Assembly: GCF_017358165.1 (NCBI RefSeq)
Contig: NZ_CP071446.1
Location: forward strand, 310,001-374,000
DNA: 64,000 nt
Reading direction: 5' to 3'
Source of the DNA: Thermosipho ferrireducens
GTDB taxonomy: Bacteria > Thermotogota > Thermotogae > Thermotogales > Fervidobacteriaceae
The notes below the pieces were generated by a model. The model saw nothing but the letters and a program-made list of their open reading frames with translations, made no database searches and was not told the DNA's origin. Below are positions 51,037-63,953 of the stretch, piece by piece. Position 1 is the first letter of the stretch. Each line of letters starts with the position of its first letter. The translations under genes and the position numbers were made by a program.

Positions 51037-51642
51037 TTGAGAATAAACATAGAAGGAAATATAGGTTCTGGAAAAACAACACTTGCCCAGGTTCTTTTTG
51101 AAACGTTAAAAGCGGACGAATTAATATTAGAAGAGTTCGAAAATAACCCTTATCTTCCACTTTTATACAGAGGACTTGACGTGGGATTTCAAACGGAAAT
51201 GTTTTTCCTGGTTGCGCGATATAAACAATATTTATCCTCTAAGTGTAAAAATGGGCTCATTATTTCTGACTATGACATGCTGAAAAATAAAATATTTGCT
51301 TCAATCACAATTAAAAATGAAACTGAAAAAGAAAAGTTCTTCAAAATTTACAATATACTTACAGATAACATACCAAAAGCCGATATACTCATTTATATAG
51401 ATACCAGTGTACCAACAATAGTGGAACGGATAAAAAAAAGAAACAGAAGTTTTGAAAATCAAATAGATATTGAATATCTTACACTCGTAGACAAAAAATA
51501 CAAAGAGTACTTTTCTTTGTTGAAAAGTAGCGATTATATACACATCGATGGAGACAATTTTAACGTCTTTAATCCAGAAGAAGTTGAGAAATTACTAATC
51601 AAAATAAAAGAAAAAATGGGGGTAAAAAAATGGGTAAAATGA
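51037..51642 (+). CDS. Deoxynucleoside kinase, first of a tandem pair
   Basis: 201-residue kinase of the dCK/dGK family. P-loop INIEGNIGSGKTTLAQ, EEFENNPYLPLLYRG at the nucleoside site, FQTEMFFLVARYKQYL, and lid ERIKKRNRSFE. The usual DRS motif that follows the second strand is SDYD (LIISDYDMLKNKIFA), as in some Gram-positive dGK proteins, so the base preference differs from the neighbour. Salvage of deoxynucleosides to dNMP is the role. It starts at TTG 51037 behind AAAGGAGGGG, and its end overlaps the next kinase gene by 13 bases, suggesting a heteromeric pair. Confidence 0.85.
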   Translation: MRINIEGNIGSGKTTLAQVLFETLKADELILEEFENNPYLPLLYRGLDVGFQTEMFFLVARYKQYLSSKCKNGLIISDYDMLKNKIFASITIKNETEKEKFFKIYNILTDNIPKADILIYIDTSVPTIVERIKKRNRSFENQIDIEYLTLVDKKYKEYFSLLKSSDYIHIDGDNFNVFNPEEVEKLLIKIKEKMGVKKWVK

Positions 51643-52262
51643 TAGTATTGGCTGGAAACGTTGGCGCGGGAAAATCAACTTTAACAACTATGCTCGCAAA
51701 CATTCTCGGTTTCAAACCGTACTATGAATCTGTAAATGACAACCCCTTTCTTGAAGACTTTTATAAGGACCAGAAAAAATGGGCTTACCATCTTCAAACG
51801 TTTTTTCTATTCCACAGATTCAATAGTATAAAACAGATAATAGAAAGTGGAGAAAACTCTGTTCTTGATCGCTCTATATATGAAGATGCAGAAATTTTTG
51901 CAAAAAATCTATATATCACAGGAAAAATGGAAGAAAGAGAATATAAAACTTATCGCCAAATATTCTATACAATGCTTGAATTTTTAAAAAAACCAGATCT
52001 CTTAATATACATTGATGCAAGCGTGGATACCATAATAGAAAGAATAAGAAAGCGTGGAAGAGAAATGGAAATGAATGTTCCAAGAGAATACTGGGAACAA
52101 CTTGATAAATTATACAAAACATGGATCAAAAATTACAAAGAGTCCCCCATTTATATCATAGACGGCGATAAATATGATTTTGTAGAAAAGCCCGACCATT
52201 TCGAATATATAGTTAATGATGTGAAAAGAATGTTAAACATAGAGGAAACATATACAATGTGA
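51630..52262 (+). CDS. Deoxynucleoside kinase, second of a tandem pair
   Basis: 210-residue paralogue of the upstream kinase: P-loop LAGNVGAGKSTLTTM, ESVNDNPFLEDFYKDQKKW, HLQTFFLFHRFNSIKQI, the canonical DRS motif in VLDRSIYEDAEIFAKN, and lid ERIRKRGREMEM. The YEDAEIF segment suits purine (dA/dG) preference. In Lactobacillus two such subunits form an active dAK/dGK dimer; the tandem, overlapping genes here suggest the same. A 54-base gap with no terminator leads to clpX. Confidence 0.88.
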   Translation: MGKMIVLAGNVGAGKSTLTTMLANILGFKPYYESVNDNPFLEDFYKDQKKWAYHLQTFFLFHRFNSIKQIIESGENSVLDRSIYEDAEIFAKNLYITGKMEEREYKTYRQIFYTMLEFLKKPDLLIYIDASVDTIIERIRKRGREMEMNVPREYWEQLDKLYKTWIKNYKESPIYIIDGDKYDFVEKPDHFEYIVNDVKRMLNIEETYTM

Positions 52263-52316
52263 TATCATGTTAAAATAATGTTGAAAAATAGTAAGTAAAA
52301 TTTAGGAGGCAACAAA

Positions 52317-54532
<2,216 letters not shown>

Positions 54533-54559
54533 TACAGAGAATTTGAGGAGTGATAATTA

Positions 54560-55162
54560 ATGACCATAGACACGGTAATTTTCGACCTTGGAAGAGTCCT
54601 GATAAACTGGTACCCATACAAATATATGAAAGAGAAATTCGGAGAAGATTTAGCAGAAAAACTCAATAAGGCAATATTCAATGCCACTGAGTGGAACTTA
54701 ATGGACAAGGGACTTCTATCAGAAGAGGAACTCTGGAATTTACATCTCAAAAGGTTCCCGGATTTGAAATTTTATATAGAACATCTAAAATCAAAAGTCA
54801 CAGAATTTCTCACACCAATTGAAGATAACATAAAACTTATCCCTAAACTAAAAGAAAAAGGTTACAGGCTTTTTATACTATCGAATTTCAGTAAAAATAG
54901 CTTTGAAGCAATATACAAGAAATACGACTTTTTTAATTATTTTGATGGAATGGTTATCTCGAGTCATCATAAAACGGTTAAACCCGAAAAAAAGATTTAC
55001 CAGATCCTGATTGAAAAGTACAATATAACCCCATCTACGTCTCTATTCATAGACGATAAAATTGAAAATATAAACACCGCTCGCGAATTAGGTTTTTCAA
55101 CCATTCATCTTGAAAATCCTTTAGAACTTAAAAAGCAATTAAAAAATATGATGATAATATAG
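54560..55162 (+). CDS. HAD-family hydrolase, YihX-like
   Basis: 200 residues of HAD subfamily IA. Motif I is IFDLGRVLINW, where the second Asp of DxD is Gly, exactly as in YihX-type glucose-1-phosphatases that start FDLGNV. Motif II is FILSNFSK, motif III the Lys in VKPEKKIYQ, and motif IV LFIDDKIENI. Substrate is probably a small phosphoester; the altered motif I may lower activity or change the mechanism. GAGGAGTGATAATTA precedes the ATG. It converges on purD with 6 bases between stops. Confidence 0.8.
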   Translation: MTIDTVIFDLGRVLINWYPYKYMKEKFGEDLAEKLNKAIFNATEWNLMDKGLLSEEELWNLHLKRFPDLKFYIEHLKSKVTEFLTPIEDNIKLIPKLKEKGYRLFILSNFSKNSFEAIYKKYDFFNYFDGMVISSHHKTVKPEKKIYQILIEKYNITPSTSLFIDDKIENINTARELGFSTIHLENPLELKKQLKNMMII

Positions 55163-55168
55163 AAAAAT

Positions 55169-56419
55169 TCAAACCTTTCCAATATCTTTTCTATAATAGA
55201 TATTTTTAAAATGAACTCTTTTTATTGAATTATAGACCCTGTATCTGGCCTCTAAAATATCTTTGCCAAGTTCTACAACAGCAAGCACTCTTCCACCATT
55301 GGTTAACAACTTACCATTTTTGTACTTCACTCCCGCAAAAAATATCGTGGAAATATCTGACGTTGCATTAACTTTTATCTCAAATCCTTTTTCATAATTA
55401 AATGGATAACCTTTAGAAGCTGCAACAACACAGCACGAAACTGCGTTCTTCCATTTTAACTTGAGGTTCTCCAGCTCTCTGTTTTCAACATGTTCAAACA
55501 CTTCCAGTAAATCTGTTTCAAGAAGTGGCAGTATAGCCTGAGTTTCTGGATCACCAAATCTTACATTATACTCCAGCAAATAAGGCTCATCTTCCTTTAT
55601 CATTAATCCTATAAACAATATACCTGTGTACTCCAATTTCTCTTTTATTATACCTTCAATAGTTGGCTCAATGATCTTCCTTTGTATTTTCCTTTTCAAT
55701 TCTCCTTTAAACTCAGGATGTGGTGAAATAGCTCCCATTCCTCCAGTATTTGCGCCTTTTTCACCTTCTAAAGCCTTTTTATGATCTTTAGCTGTCTGAA
55801 AAATTCTATAGCTTTTACCATCCAGAAGTATGAACACAGACATTTCAAAACCTTTCAAAAATTGTTCTACAACTATTCTTTTTCCAGCGCCTGAAAATAT
55901 ACCTTTTTCCATTAAATTTGTTACAGCTTCTTGAGCTTCAGAAAAATCGTTGACAATTGTAACTCCTTTCCCGGCAGCCAGTCCATCTGCTTTAATTACA
56001 ACAGGAAATTTTACATTCTTCAAATAGTCCAGAGCTTTTGTATAGTTATCAAACACCTCATAATTCGCTGTTTGAACCCCATATTTTTTTGCAAAGTTTT
56101 TAGCAAAAACTTTACTTCCCTCAAGAGAGGCCGCTTTTTTATCCGGGCCTATTATTTTCAAATCATATTTTTTAAATTCATCAACGATGCCATTCACTAA
56201 ATAATCTTCCGGACCAACAACTGTCAGTTTTACATTGTTTTCCTTTGCAAATAAAGCTATATCCTTTACATCCGATATGTTAACATTTTCGCATTTTTGC
56301 TCCAGAGCAGTTCCTCCATTTCCTGGAACACAATATATTTTCTTTATTCTTTTGCTTTGAGCAAGCTTCCACGCTAAAGCATGCTCTCTCCCACCGCTGC
56401 CAATTACCATAACTTTCAT
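55169..56419 (-). CDS. purD: Phosphoribosylamine-glycine ligase PurD
   Basis: 416-residue ATP-grasp enzyme for step 2 of purine synthesis (GAR formation). VIGSGGREHALAWKLAQS, GPEDYLVNGIVDEF, VIKADGLAAGKGV, GANTGGMGAISPHPEF and the C-terminal EYNVRFGDPETQAILPLL are canonical. Last gene of the purine operon, 12 bases after purH. GGGGTGGTAAAAC precedes the ATG. Confidence 0.97.
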   Translation of the reverse strand: MKVMVIGSGGREHALAWKLAQSKRIKKIYCVPGNGGTALEQKCENVNISDVKDIALFAKENNVKLTVVGPEDYLVNGIVDEFKKYDLKIIGPDKKAASLEGSKVFAKNFAKKYGVQTANYEVFDNYTKALDYLKNVKFPVVIKADGLAAGKGVTIVNDFSEAQEAVTNLMEKGIFSGAGKRIVVEQFLKGFEMSVFILLDGKSYRIFQTAKDHKKALEGEKGANTGGMGAISPHPEFKGELKRKIQRKIIEPTIEGIIKEKLEYTGILFIGLMIKEDEPYLLEYNVRFGDPETQAILPLLETDLLEVFEHVENRELENLKLKWKNAVSCCVVAASKGYPFNYEKGFEIKVNATSDISTIFFAGVKYKNGKLLTNGGRVLAVVELGKDILEARYRVYNSIKRVHFKNIYYRKDIGKV

Positions 56420-56431
56420 GTTTTACCACCC

Positions 56432-57934
56432 CTAATGTTTAAAATGCCTCATGCCCGTAAATACCATTGCGATTCCAAGCTCTTCTGCTGCCTTTATTGA
56501 ATCATTATCCCTGATAGAACCACCTGGTTGTATTATGGCCTTTATTTTATATTCGCCCGCTTTTCTTACAACATCGTCAAATGGAAAGAAAGCATCTGAA
56601 GCAAGTACTACCCCATCTTTTGCTCTATCAAGAGCATCGATTGCCGCCCATATCCTATTTGGTTGACCTGAACCTATTCCTTTTGCCGCTTTATCCTTCG
56701 ACACCACAATTGCATTTGACTTTGCATGCTTGACTACCTTGAAAGCAAATATTAACTCTTCCATCAGGGAATCACTGACCTTTTCACCGGTAACCAGTTT
56801 TAAATTTTCAAACAATTCAACATCCCTTTCCTGTACAAGAACCCCTCCATCTACAGTCGAAAATTCCAGCTTATCCTCTGGCTTTTTGCTAGCTTTTATG
56901 ATCCTCAAATTCTTCTTTTTTGACAGTATTTCCAGAGCTTCGTCTTCAAAATCAGGAGCGATGATCACTTCCAGGAAGATCTTTTTCATTTCACTTGCTG
57001 TTTGCGCAGTAACCTTATGGTTAAACGCAACTATTCCCCCAAATATTGACACTGGATCACATTCATACGCCTTTTTAAAAGCTTCCAGATTATTTGTTCC
57101 AATTGCTACACCACACGGGGTTTGATGTTTTACAGCACAGCACACCATTTCATCATCAAATTCATTTACGATCTTCCACGCAACATCGATATCTTTAAAA
57201 TTGTTATAAGATAACTCCTTACCATTTAACTGTTCAAATGTATTAAAAAAACCTTCTTCAAAAGAATTTTCGTAGAAAACAGCCCTTTGATGGGGATTTT
57301 CCCCGTACCTTAATTCTTTTTTTCTCTTTAAAGAGGGTGTAAAATACTCTGGAAAATAATTTTTGGACAACCTGTTAAAATAGTTTGAAATTAAAGAATC
57401 ATAATACGCAGTTAAGTTGAACGCCTTGGCCGCTAAATACAACCGTGTTTCATAATCAATAAAACCTTTTTTGATTTTTTCCATAACAAGTTTAATATCG
57501 CCTGGATCCACAAGAACAATTGTGTTTTCAAAATTTTTCGCTGCTGCTCTTATCAAAGTCGGGCCACCAATATCAATATATTCGATCAGATCTTTTATTT
57601 TCAAACCTTCTTTTAATTTTTCTTCAAATGGATAAAGATTTACGTAAACAAGATCTATCTTTTTAATGTTTAACTTCTCCAATATTTCTTTATCTTCCAT
57701 CGTATCCCTTGCTAAAATTCCTCCATGAACCTTTGGATGCAATGTTTTTACCCTTCCATCAAGAATTTCTGGAAAATTTGTTATCTTTTCAATATCTATC
57801 ACGTTAATTCCTTTTTTCAGTAAATACTTGGCCGTATTGCCAGTAGAGATTATTTCGAAATCATTTTCTACCAGTGCAGCTGCCAGAAATTCTACATTTG
57901 ATTTATCAAACACACTTATTAATGCTCTTTTCAT
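56432..57934 (-). CDS. purH: Bifunctional AICAR transformylase/IMP cyclohydrolase PurH
   Basis: 500-residue enzyme for the last two steps to IMP. N-terminal cyclohydrolase: [54 protein letters not shown]-terminal transformylase: [45 protein letters not shown] and [16 protein letters not shown]. Both domains are complete. ATG overlaps the purN stop (ATGA). Confidence 0.97.
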   Translation of the reverse strand: MKRALISVFDKSNVEFLAAALVENDFEIISTGNTAKYLLKKGINVIDIEKITNFPEILDGRVKTLHPKVHGGILARDTMEDKEILEKLNIKKIDLVYVNLYPFEEKLKEGLKIKDLIEYIDIGGPTLIRAAAKNFENTIVLVDPGDIKLVMEKIKKGFIDYETRLYLAAKAFNLTAYYDSLISNYFNRLSKNYFPEYFTPSLKRKKELRYGENPHQRAVFYENSFEEGFFNTFEQLNGKELSYNNFKDIDVAWKIVNEFDDEMVCCAVKHQTPCGVAIGTNNLEAFKKAYECDPVSIFGGIVAFNHKVTAQTASEMKKIFLEVIIAPDFEDEALEILSKKKNLRIIKASKKPEDKLEFSTVDGGVLVQERDVELFENLKLVTGEKVSDSLMEELIFAFKVVKHAKSNAIVVSKDKAAKGIGSGQPNRIWAAIDALDRAKDGVVLASDAFFPFDDVVRKAGEYKIKAIIQPGGSIRDNDSIKAAEELGIAMVFTGMRHFKH

Positions 57935-58506
57935 TTATCTCCCTCCTGCGATTGTAAAATTTCATCTATTATTTTGGGAAATAATTTATGCTCCAATTTA
58001 TGTATCTTTATTTCCAGCGTTTCAAGTGTGTCTTCATTTTCTATTTTCACAACTTCCTGAGCAATAATCTCACCTGCGTCTAATTCTTCATTTACATAAT
58101 GCACTGTAACTCCCGTATATTTGACCCCATACTCAAAAGCCTGCTTTATAGCGTTTAAGCCTTTAAAGGCTGGAAGTAATGATGGATGAATATTAATAAT
58201 TTTGTTTCTAAAATAGTCTACTATGTAAGAAGGTAAAATTTTCTTATAACCTGCCAGGACTATTAAATCAGGTGTTTCATTTTTTAATTCCTTAAAAATT
58301 GCTTTATCAAATTCTTCTCTGGTTCTATACCTCTTATAATCTATTAACCTGTATGCTATTTTTAATTTTTCTGCTCTTTTTAAAACATATGCATTTTTGC
58401 TATCACAAATTAGTTTTATAATGTACTTTTCACCGAGCGCCTTAACAATCGCTTCAAAGTTACTTCCATTTCCCGAAGCCAGAATAACCATTTTTTTCTT
58501 TTTCAC
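57931..58506 (-). CDS. purN: Phosphoribosylglycinamide formyltransferase PurN
   Basis: 191-residue folate-dependent GAR transformylase. [17 protein letters not shown] at the start, [11 protein letters not shown], and the catalytic [12 protein letters not shown] (Asn, His) with [19 protein letters not shown] (Asp). Starts at GTG 58506 behind GAGGTTGAAATT. Its presence means GAR transformylation uses 10-formyl-tetrahydrofolate rather than formate (PurT). Confidence 0.96.
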   Translation of the reverse strand: MKKKKMVILASGNGSNFEAIVKALGEKYIIKLICDSKNAYVLKRAEKLKIAYRLIDYKRYRTREEFDKAIFKELKNETPDLIVLAGYKKILPSYIVDYFRNKIINIHPSLLPAFKGLNAIKQAFEYGVKYTGVTVHYVNEELDAGEIIAQEVVKIENEDTLETLEIKIHKLEHKLFPKIIDEILQSQEGDK

Positions 58507-58524
58507 AATTTCAACCTCTTTTAA

Positions 58525-59493
58525 CTAAAAACTAATTTTGATTTTTTCATTGCCCAAAGTTACTTTTCCAAGTAAAATTACATCTTCTCCAAATGTTTTA
58601 AGAATATCCCTTACTGTATCAAAATTACGTTCATCAAGGATATAAACCATTCCTATTCCCATATTAAAAACTCTGAATGCTTCTTTTAATAGAACACCAG
58701 TATTTAAAATCTCCTTAAAAACTTCTGGTATCTCCCAGGTAAATTTTATGTTAGCTGTTAACCCATCTGGTATTACTCTTGGTACATTTTCAACTATCCC
58801 ACCACCTGTGATATGCGCTGCTGACTTTATATATTTAGAAACTGCAAGGGTTTGATTTACCACTAACTTTGTAGGAGCTATGAGATCTTCTGTAAATTTT
58901 AATTTCCCCATCTCCAGCAACTTTCTAACAAGAGAAAACCCATTTGAATGAATACCATTTGACTTCAAGCCAATTATGATATCTCCCTCACAAACTTTGT
59001 GTTTCCCAAGCATTTCTTCTTTTTCGACAACCCCAACTCCAAAACCAGCAACGTCAACTCTACCATTTATTAACAGGCCTGGCAATTCAGCTGTTTCACC
59101 ACCTATTAACTTACAATTTACGCTTTCCAGCACTTTCACCAGATTATTTAAAAATTCAGAACCATCTTCACTATTCAATTTTCCTGTTGCATAGTAATCG
59201 AGAAAAAACAAAGGCTTTGCACCAACACAAACAATATCATTCAATACCATCGCTGCCAGATCCTGCGCTGCAATATCCCACCTTTTCTTCTTTTCAAGAA
59301 GTATCATTTTTGTTCCTACTCCATCTGTACTCATCACAAGCACAGGCTCTTTGTATTCGCCTACAATATTTTTTATGGGAAAAACAGCCCCATACATTCC
59401 AGCATTTTCTTTCAATTTGTCTTTTATAGACTCAACCATTTTATTTGCTTCATTTATATTAACCCCACTATCTTCGTAATTTACATATTCCAT
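58525..59493 (-). CDS. purM: Phosphoribosylformylglycinamidine cyclo-ligase PurM
   Basis: 322-residue AIR synthetase. VNYEDSGVNINEANKMVESI, STDGVGTKMILL, DLAAMVLNDIVCVGAKPLFFLDY and GETAELPGL are the family marks, and TGGGIVENVPRVIPDG the C-terminal one. CGAGGTGAGAAA, containing the purF TGA stop, serves as ribosome site. 18 bases separate it from purN. Confidence 0.97.
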   Translation of the reverse strand: MEYVNYEDSGVNINEANKMVESIKDKLKENAGMYGAVFPIKNIVGEYKEPVLVMSTDGVGTKMILLEKKKRWDIAAQDLAAMVLNDIVCVGAKPLFFLDYYATGKLNSEDGSEFLNNLVKVLESVNCKLIGGETAELPGLLINGRVDVAGFGVGVVEKEEMLGKHKVCEGDIIIGLKSNGIHSNGFSLVRKLLEMGKLKFTEDLIAPTKLVVNQTLAVSKYIKSAAHITGGGIVENVPRVIPDGLTANIKFTWEIPEVFKEILNTGVLLKEAFRVFNMGIGMVYILDERNFDTVRDILKTFGEDVILLGKVTLGNEKIKISF

Positions 59494-59497
59494 TTTC

Positions 59498-60877
59498 TCA
59501 CCTCGTATTAACTCTCTTTATATTTTCAATAAAACAATTAAAACAATAATTGTCATATTCTGACATCAAAAAACTTTTAATACTCTTTAATGATACATAG
59601 CCAATAGAATCCGCTTCTATCTCTTTAACCATCTCATCAAGAGAAAAGTTTGCTGCTATTAATTCACGTTTATCAGGGATATCAACTCCCCAGCGGCATG
59701 TGTTTATAACTTTTGGGCTGGCTATTCTAACATGAACCTCTTTTGCTCCAGAATCTTTGAGCATTTTAACTATCTTTTTCATTGTAGTCCCACGCACAAT
59801 TGAATCGTCAACTAATACTATCTTTTTTCCTTTTATCACCTCAGGAATTGGAGGAAGTTTTCTTTTAACACCTATTTCCCTTTCTCTTTGATCAGGAGAT
59901 ATAAATGTTCTTCCAACATATCTATTTCTCATAAGTCCCATTTCTATAGGAATTTTGCTTTCTTTTGAATAACCAATAGCTGCTGAAAAACCGCTGTCAA
60001 GAACAGGAACTACTATGTCAGCATCAACTGGATTTTCTCTGGCGCATAATTCTCCTAACTTCTTTCTTACAAAATGGACGTTTTTTCCAAAAATGTTTGA
60101 ATCCGGCCGTGCAAAATAAATATGCTCAAAAAAGCAAAACATTTTCTCGGTGTCTGGTACCCTATATTTTTTTACACCATGCACAGAAAATTCTATCGCT
60201 TCTCCTGGATTTATTTCATAGACTTTTTCAGAAGCAGCATTCAAGAAATTAAAAGCGCTATCTTCTGATGAAACAAAATAACCTTCTTTTGAAACATAAT
60301 AAAAAAGAGGTCTATACCCTTTCTTATCCCTTACTGCAATCATCCTATCTTTAAACAAAATCAACAAGGAATACGAAGGAAAAATGTTTTCAAAAATAAT
60401 CTGCGCAATATCTTCAAGAGTCCATTTTGAAATTCTTTTATTCAATTTCTTAATTAACATGTGTAGTATAATCTCTGTGTCTGTTTCCGTTAGAAAAATA
60501 GTTCCAGTTTTTTCAAAATAGTTTCTCAAATCTTCCGCGTTTTCTATCTGTCCATTATGTGCTATAGCAAAATGCTCATTTCGAAATCTTACATGGAAAG
60601 GTTGAGAATTTTGAATATCTGATCTGCCTCTTGTTGAATATCTTACGTGACCAATAGCATTGAAACTTTTGAACTTTTTCATCACTCCGTTGCCAAAAAC
60701 CTCGGTAACCATTCCCATCTTTTTATACACTTTTAATTCTTCTTTTTCTACATACGCTATACCAGCCGATTCCTGCCCCCTATGCTGTAGTGCTATTAAT
60801 CCTTCTATTACATAGGGCACAGCATTTTCACCGTTTAACATTAACGCACCGAAAATGCCGCATGATTCCATAATCAT
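59498..60877 (-). CDS. purF: Amidophosphoribosyltransferase PurF
   Basis: 459-residue enzyme for the committed purine step. The Cys nucleophile is at residue 6 (ESCGIFGAL), so a five-residue propeptide must be removed, as in the Bacillus type. GHVRYSTRGRSDIQNSQPFHV and AHNGQIENAEDL form the glutaminase, VVPVLDSGFSAAIGYS and VLVDDSIVRGTTM the PRPP site. Cysteines in NTCRWGVDI and NYCFNCF fit the 4Fe-4S-cluster form. GGAGGAATAGTT precedes the ATG. Confidence 0.96.
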   Translation of the reverse strand: MIMESCGIFGALMLNGENAVPYVIEGLIALQHRGQESAGIAYVEKEELKVYKKMGMVTEVFGNGVMKKFKSFNAIGHVRYSTRGRSDIQNSQPFHVRFRNEHFAIAHNGQIENAEDLRNYFEKTGTIFLTETDTEIILHMLIKKLNKRISKWTLEDIAQIIFENIFPSYSLLILFKDRMIAVRDKKGYRPLFYYVSKEGYFVSSEDSAFNFLNAASEKVYEINPGEAIEFSVHGVKKYRVPDTEKMFCFFEHIYFARPDSNIFGKNVHFVRKKLGELCARENPVDADIVVPVLDSGFSAAIGYSKESKIPIEMGLMRNRYVGRTFISPDQREREIGVKRKLPPIPEVIKGKKIVLVDDSIVRGTTMKKIVKMLKDSGAKEVHVRIASPKVINTCRWGVDIPDKRELIAANFSLDEMVKEIEADSIGYVSLKSIKSFLMSEYDNYCFNCFIENIKRVNTR

Positions 60878-60879
60878 AA

Positions 60880-63042
60880 CTATTCCTCCATGTACTTTTC
60901 AATAGTTTTTGTATACAAAGTGTATAAATCGTTGAAATCAAGACGTCCAAAACCAAGTTCAATGCCATAATCCGGGGGCATTACCTCACCTAACAATTTA
61001 AACGGAACTTTAGAACTTTTCAACGTTGACTCAAAAAGCTCTACCTTTTCAGGGGACACAGACACAATAAATCTTGATTGATTTTCACCAAATAATTCTT
61101 CAAGACTTTGTCCAAGTATTCCCTTAAAGCCTTTCTCTCCATTCAACGCTGATTCAAGAACAGCTATCGCTATTCCGCCTTTAGAAACATCGTGTACAGA
61201 ATTTACCAGTTTCATTTTTATCAATTTCAAAATGATATTTTGAAGTTTTAATTCAAATTTTATATTTACAGTATCAATTCTTCCTCCTATAAATCCTTTC
61301 AAAATCCTTTGATATATACTTCCCCCTATTTTGTCTTTATCAATATTCACTTTACCCACTAAATACACTTTATCCGCAGGATTTTTAAACTTCATATCCA
61401 TAATGCTATTAATATCAGCTTCCCCAACCATTCCTATAACAGGAGTTGGAAAGATAGAACTATTTTCAGATTCATTATAAAAACTCACATTTCCTCCAGT
61501 TATTGGTATTTTTAACGCTCTGCAAGCTTCTGATATGCCTTCTATGCTCTGTTCAAATTGCCACATCACTACATCATCCTCAGGATTACCAAAATTCATG
61601 TTATCTGTGGCACCTAACGGCTTTGCACCAATAGAAATTAGATTCCTTGCAGCTTCAAATACTACGTTTTTGCTTCCTTCGTATGGATCCAGGTACGTAT
61701 ATAAATGATTTCCATCAATTGTAACCCCTATAGCTTTGTTAGTCCCTTTAATCCATATTAAAGCTCCATCGCCATTTCCTGGAGAAATAATAGTATTTGT
61801 TCCAACTTTATAATCGTATTGCTCATATATCCAGGATTTTTTTACTATATTTAAGTTACCAAGCACTTTGAACAAGGCTTCCTCTGGTTTAAGATCTATT
61901 TCAAACTTTTTATTTCTGATAATTGTTATATATTCTGGTTGCTTGGTTTTTCTATACATAGAGGGGGCATCAACCAGAGAAGATATTGGCAATTCAGTTA
62001 GGACCTCTCCATTTTTCATAACCTTTATATTGTTCCCTTTGATGGTTTTTCCAATTACCGCAAAGCTAAGGAAATATTTTTTCGCAATTTTTTCCACACT
62101 TTCCTCAGTACCAGGTTCAACCAAAAACAGCATACGTTCCTGAGATTCTGAAAGTAATATCTCCCAGGGTTCCATATCTTTTTCCCTTAAAGGAACTTTC
62201 TCCATATATAATTCACATCCAAGATTTCCTTTAAATGCCATTTCTGAGGAAGAACTTAAAATCCCGGCTGCTCCCATATCCTGACAGGCTAAAACACCAT
62301 CTAACTTCAAAATTTCCAGTGTAGCTTCTATGAGGTTTTTTTCTGAAAAGGGGTCCCCTACCTGAACTGATGATCTCTCATCTTCCCCGGTTAATTCTTT
62401 TGACGCAAATGAAGCCCCATGAATACCATCCCTACCTGTTTTTGAACCAACATAAACGTATAATTTATCATGTGAAGTCGCTTTCGAAGAAGCCAGATCC
62501 GATATCCTTGAAATTCCAACGCACATTACATTTACCAGCGGATTAGTGTTATAGCTCTCGTCAAAATAAGTCTCCCCCGCAACTGTAGGAACTCCTATAG
62601 AATTCCCATAACCACTTATGCCTGCTACTACTCCTTCAAAAATATTTTTTGACCTTTCATCTTTCCCAAATCTTAATGAATCAAGTAGAGCAATGGGCCT
62701 TGCGCCCATTGCCAAAATATCTCTAACTATACCTCCTATACCAGTTGCAGCTCCTTGATATGGTTCAACTGCGCTTGGATGATTGTGACTTTCCACCTTA
62801 AACACTATTGCATGATCACCTATACTCACATAGCCTGCATTTTCATTCTCAATATTCCTTGGCAATCGTTTTAACAATTCTTTCGAATGTTTATATCCAC
62901 AGTGTTCTGACCACTGAGCTGAATACATGTATATTTCAAGAGCATCTGGCTCTCTCCCCAGATCTTCTTTTATCTTTTCATATTCAAAATCTTTTAAACC
63001 AAGCTCCGAATACAACTTATTCATTTTATTCATCTCGTTCAT
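60880..63042 (-). CDS. purL: Phosphoribosylformylglycinamidine synthase subunit PurL
   Basis: 720-residue small-type PurL working with PurQ and Pur[20 protein letters not shown] holds the catalytic His; [42 protein letters not shown] and [10 protein letters not shown] are the paired ATP and structural sites. ATG 63042 is chosen because AGGAGG lies 10 bases before it; further ATGs two and four codons downstream are possible. It overlaps purQ by 17 bases, and a frame extending to 63084 is an artefact. Confidence 0.96.
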   Translation of the reverse strand: MNEMNKMNKLYSELGLKDFEYEKIKEDLGREPDALEIYMYSAQWSEHCGYKHSKELLKRLPRNIENENAGYVSIGDHAIVFKVESHNHPSAVEPYQGAATGIGGIVRDILAMGARPIALLDSLRFGKDERSKNIFEGVVAGISGYGNSIGVPTVAGETYFDESYNTNPLVNVMCVGISRISDLASSKATSHDKLYVYVGSKTGRDGIHGASFASKELTGEDERSSVQVGDPFSEKNLIEATLEILKLDGVLACQDMGAAGILSSSSEMAFKGNLGCELYMEKVPLREKDMEPWEILLSESQERMLFLVEPGTEESVEKIAKKYFLSFAVIGKTIKGNNIKVMKNGEVLTELPISSLVDAPSMYRKTKQPEYITIIRNKKFEIDLKPEEALFKVLGNLNIVKKSWIYEQYDYKVGTNTIISPGNGDGALIWIKGTNKAIGVTIDGNHLYTYLDPYEGSKNVVFEAARNLISIGAKPLGATDNMNFGNPEDDVVMWQFEQSIEGISEACRALKIPITGGNVSFYNESENSSIFPTPVIGMVGEADINSIMDMKFKNPADKVYLVGKVNIDKDKIGGSIYQRILKGFIGGRIDTVNIKFELKLQNIILKLIKMKLVNSVHDVSKGGIAIAVLESALNGEKGFKGILGQSLEELFGENQSRFIVSVSPEKVELFESTLKSSKVPFKLLGEVMPPDYGIELGFGRLDFNDLYTLYTKTIEKYMEE

Positions 63043-63697
63043 TTTCCAGGAACCTCCTGATAGAAAGTAAAATTTCCAGCCCATCGCCGTTTCCTAAAAG
63101 TTTTACAGAATTTCTTTCAGGGTGAGGCATCATACCAAGAACGTTGAATTTTTCGTTGTATATCCCTGCTATGTTTCCAATTGAACCGTTGGGGTTATCG
63201 ATATATTCAAAGGCTATCTGATTATTTTGTTTTAACCTTTTATAATCGCTAATATAATAATTTCCTTCAGCGTGTGCAATAGGTATAACAAGCTCTTCTT
63301 TAGATATAAATTTGCTAAATGGTGTATTCTTATTAACTACTCTGATTACCACATCTTTACATATAAACTTTAAAGAATTGTTCCGTGAAAGAGCCCCGGG
63401 TAATATTCCAGCTTCTGTCAAAATCTGAAATCCATTACAAACTCCTATCACCAATCCTTTTTCTTTTAATACAAATTTCTCTATTTCACCCATCACAGGA
63501 GAAAATCTTGCAAGAGCTCCCGCTCTTAAATAATCTCCGTATGAAAATCCACCTGGAATAAATATCAAATCATAATTTTCTACGCTTTTAAAATCATGCC
63601 ATACATACTCTGTTTCAAATCCAGCCATTTTCAGTGCAAATTCAGCATCTCTATCACAATTAGTCCCTGGAAACACTATTATTCCTGCTTTAACCAT
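63026..63697 (-). CDS. purQ: Phosphoribosylformylglycinamidine synthase glutaminase subunit PurQ
   Basis: 223-residue class I glutamine amidotransferase. [18 protein letters not shown] at the start, the Cys nucleophile in [11 protein letters not shown], and the His-Glu pair in MPHPERNSV. It feeds ammonia to PurL. ATG 63697 follows GAGGGAG and overlaps the purS end by 8 bases. Confidence 0.97.
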   Translation of the reverse strand: MVKAGIIVFPGTNCDRDAEFALKMAGFETEYVWHDFKSVENYDLIFIPGGFSYGDYLRAGALARFSPVMGEIEKFVLKEKGLVIGVCNGFQILTEAGILPGALSRNNSLKFICKDVVIRVVNKNTPFSKFISKEELVIPIAHAEGNYYISDYKRLKQNNQIAFEYIDNPNGSIGNIAGIYNEKFNVLGMMPHPERNSVKLLGNGDGLEILLSIRRFLENERDE

Positions 63698-63953
63698 TTT
63701 CCGACTCCCTCACCAATTTTAATTCATAATTTTCTAAAACGGGGTTTATTAAAACTCTATATGTTATCTCTTTAGCTACTTTTTTGGCAGTTTCCAGATC
63801 TTCAGCGCTGACTTCAAAAGTAACCAATTTACCAAATCGCACATTATACACAGAATAATTCAATCTTTTCAGAACTTTTTGTGTTGCTATTCCCTGAGGA
63901 TCCAGAATACCATCTTTTAATGTAATTAAAGCTTCAAAAAGGAAAGACCTCAT
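63690..63953 (-). CDS. purS: Phosphoribosylformylglycinamidine synthase subunit PurS
   Basis: 87-residue bridging subunit of the PurSLQ complex. [20 protein letters not shown] is the defining PurS segment, and [12 protein letters not shown] the second. ATG 63953 follows AAGGAGGATAGGCTT and overlaps the purC stop (ATGA). Confidence 0.95.
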   Translation of the reverse strand: MRSFLFEALITLKDGILDPQGIATQKVLKRLNYSVYNVRFGKLVTFEVSAEDLETAKKVAKEITYRVLINPVLENYELKLVRESENG

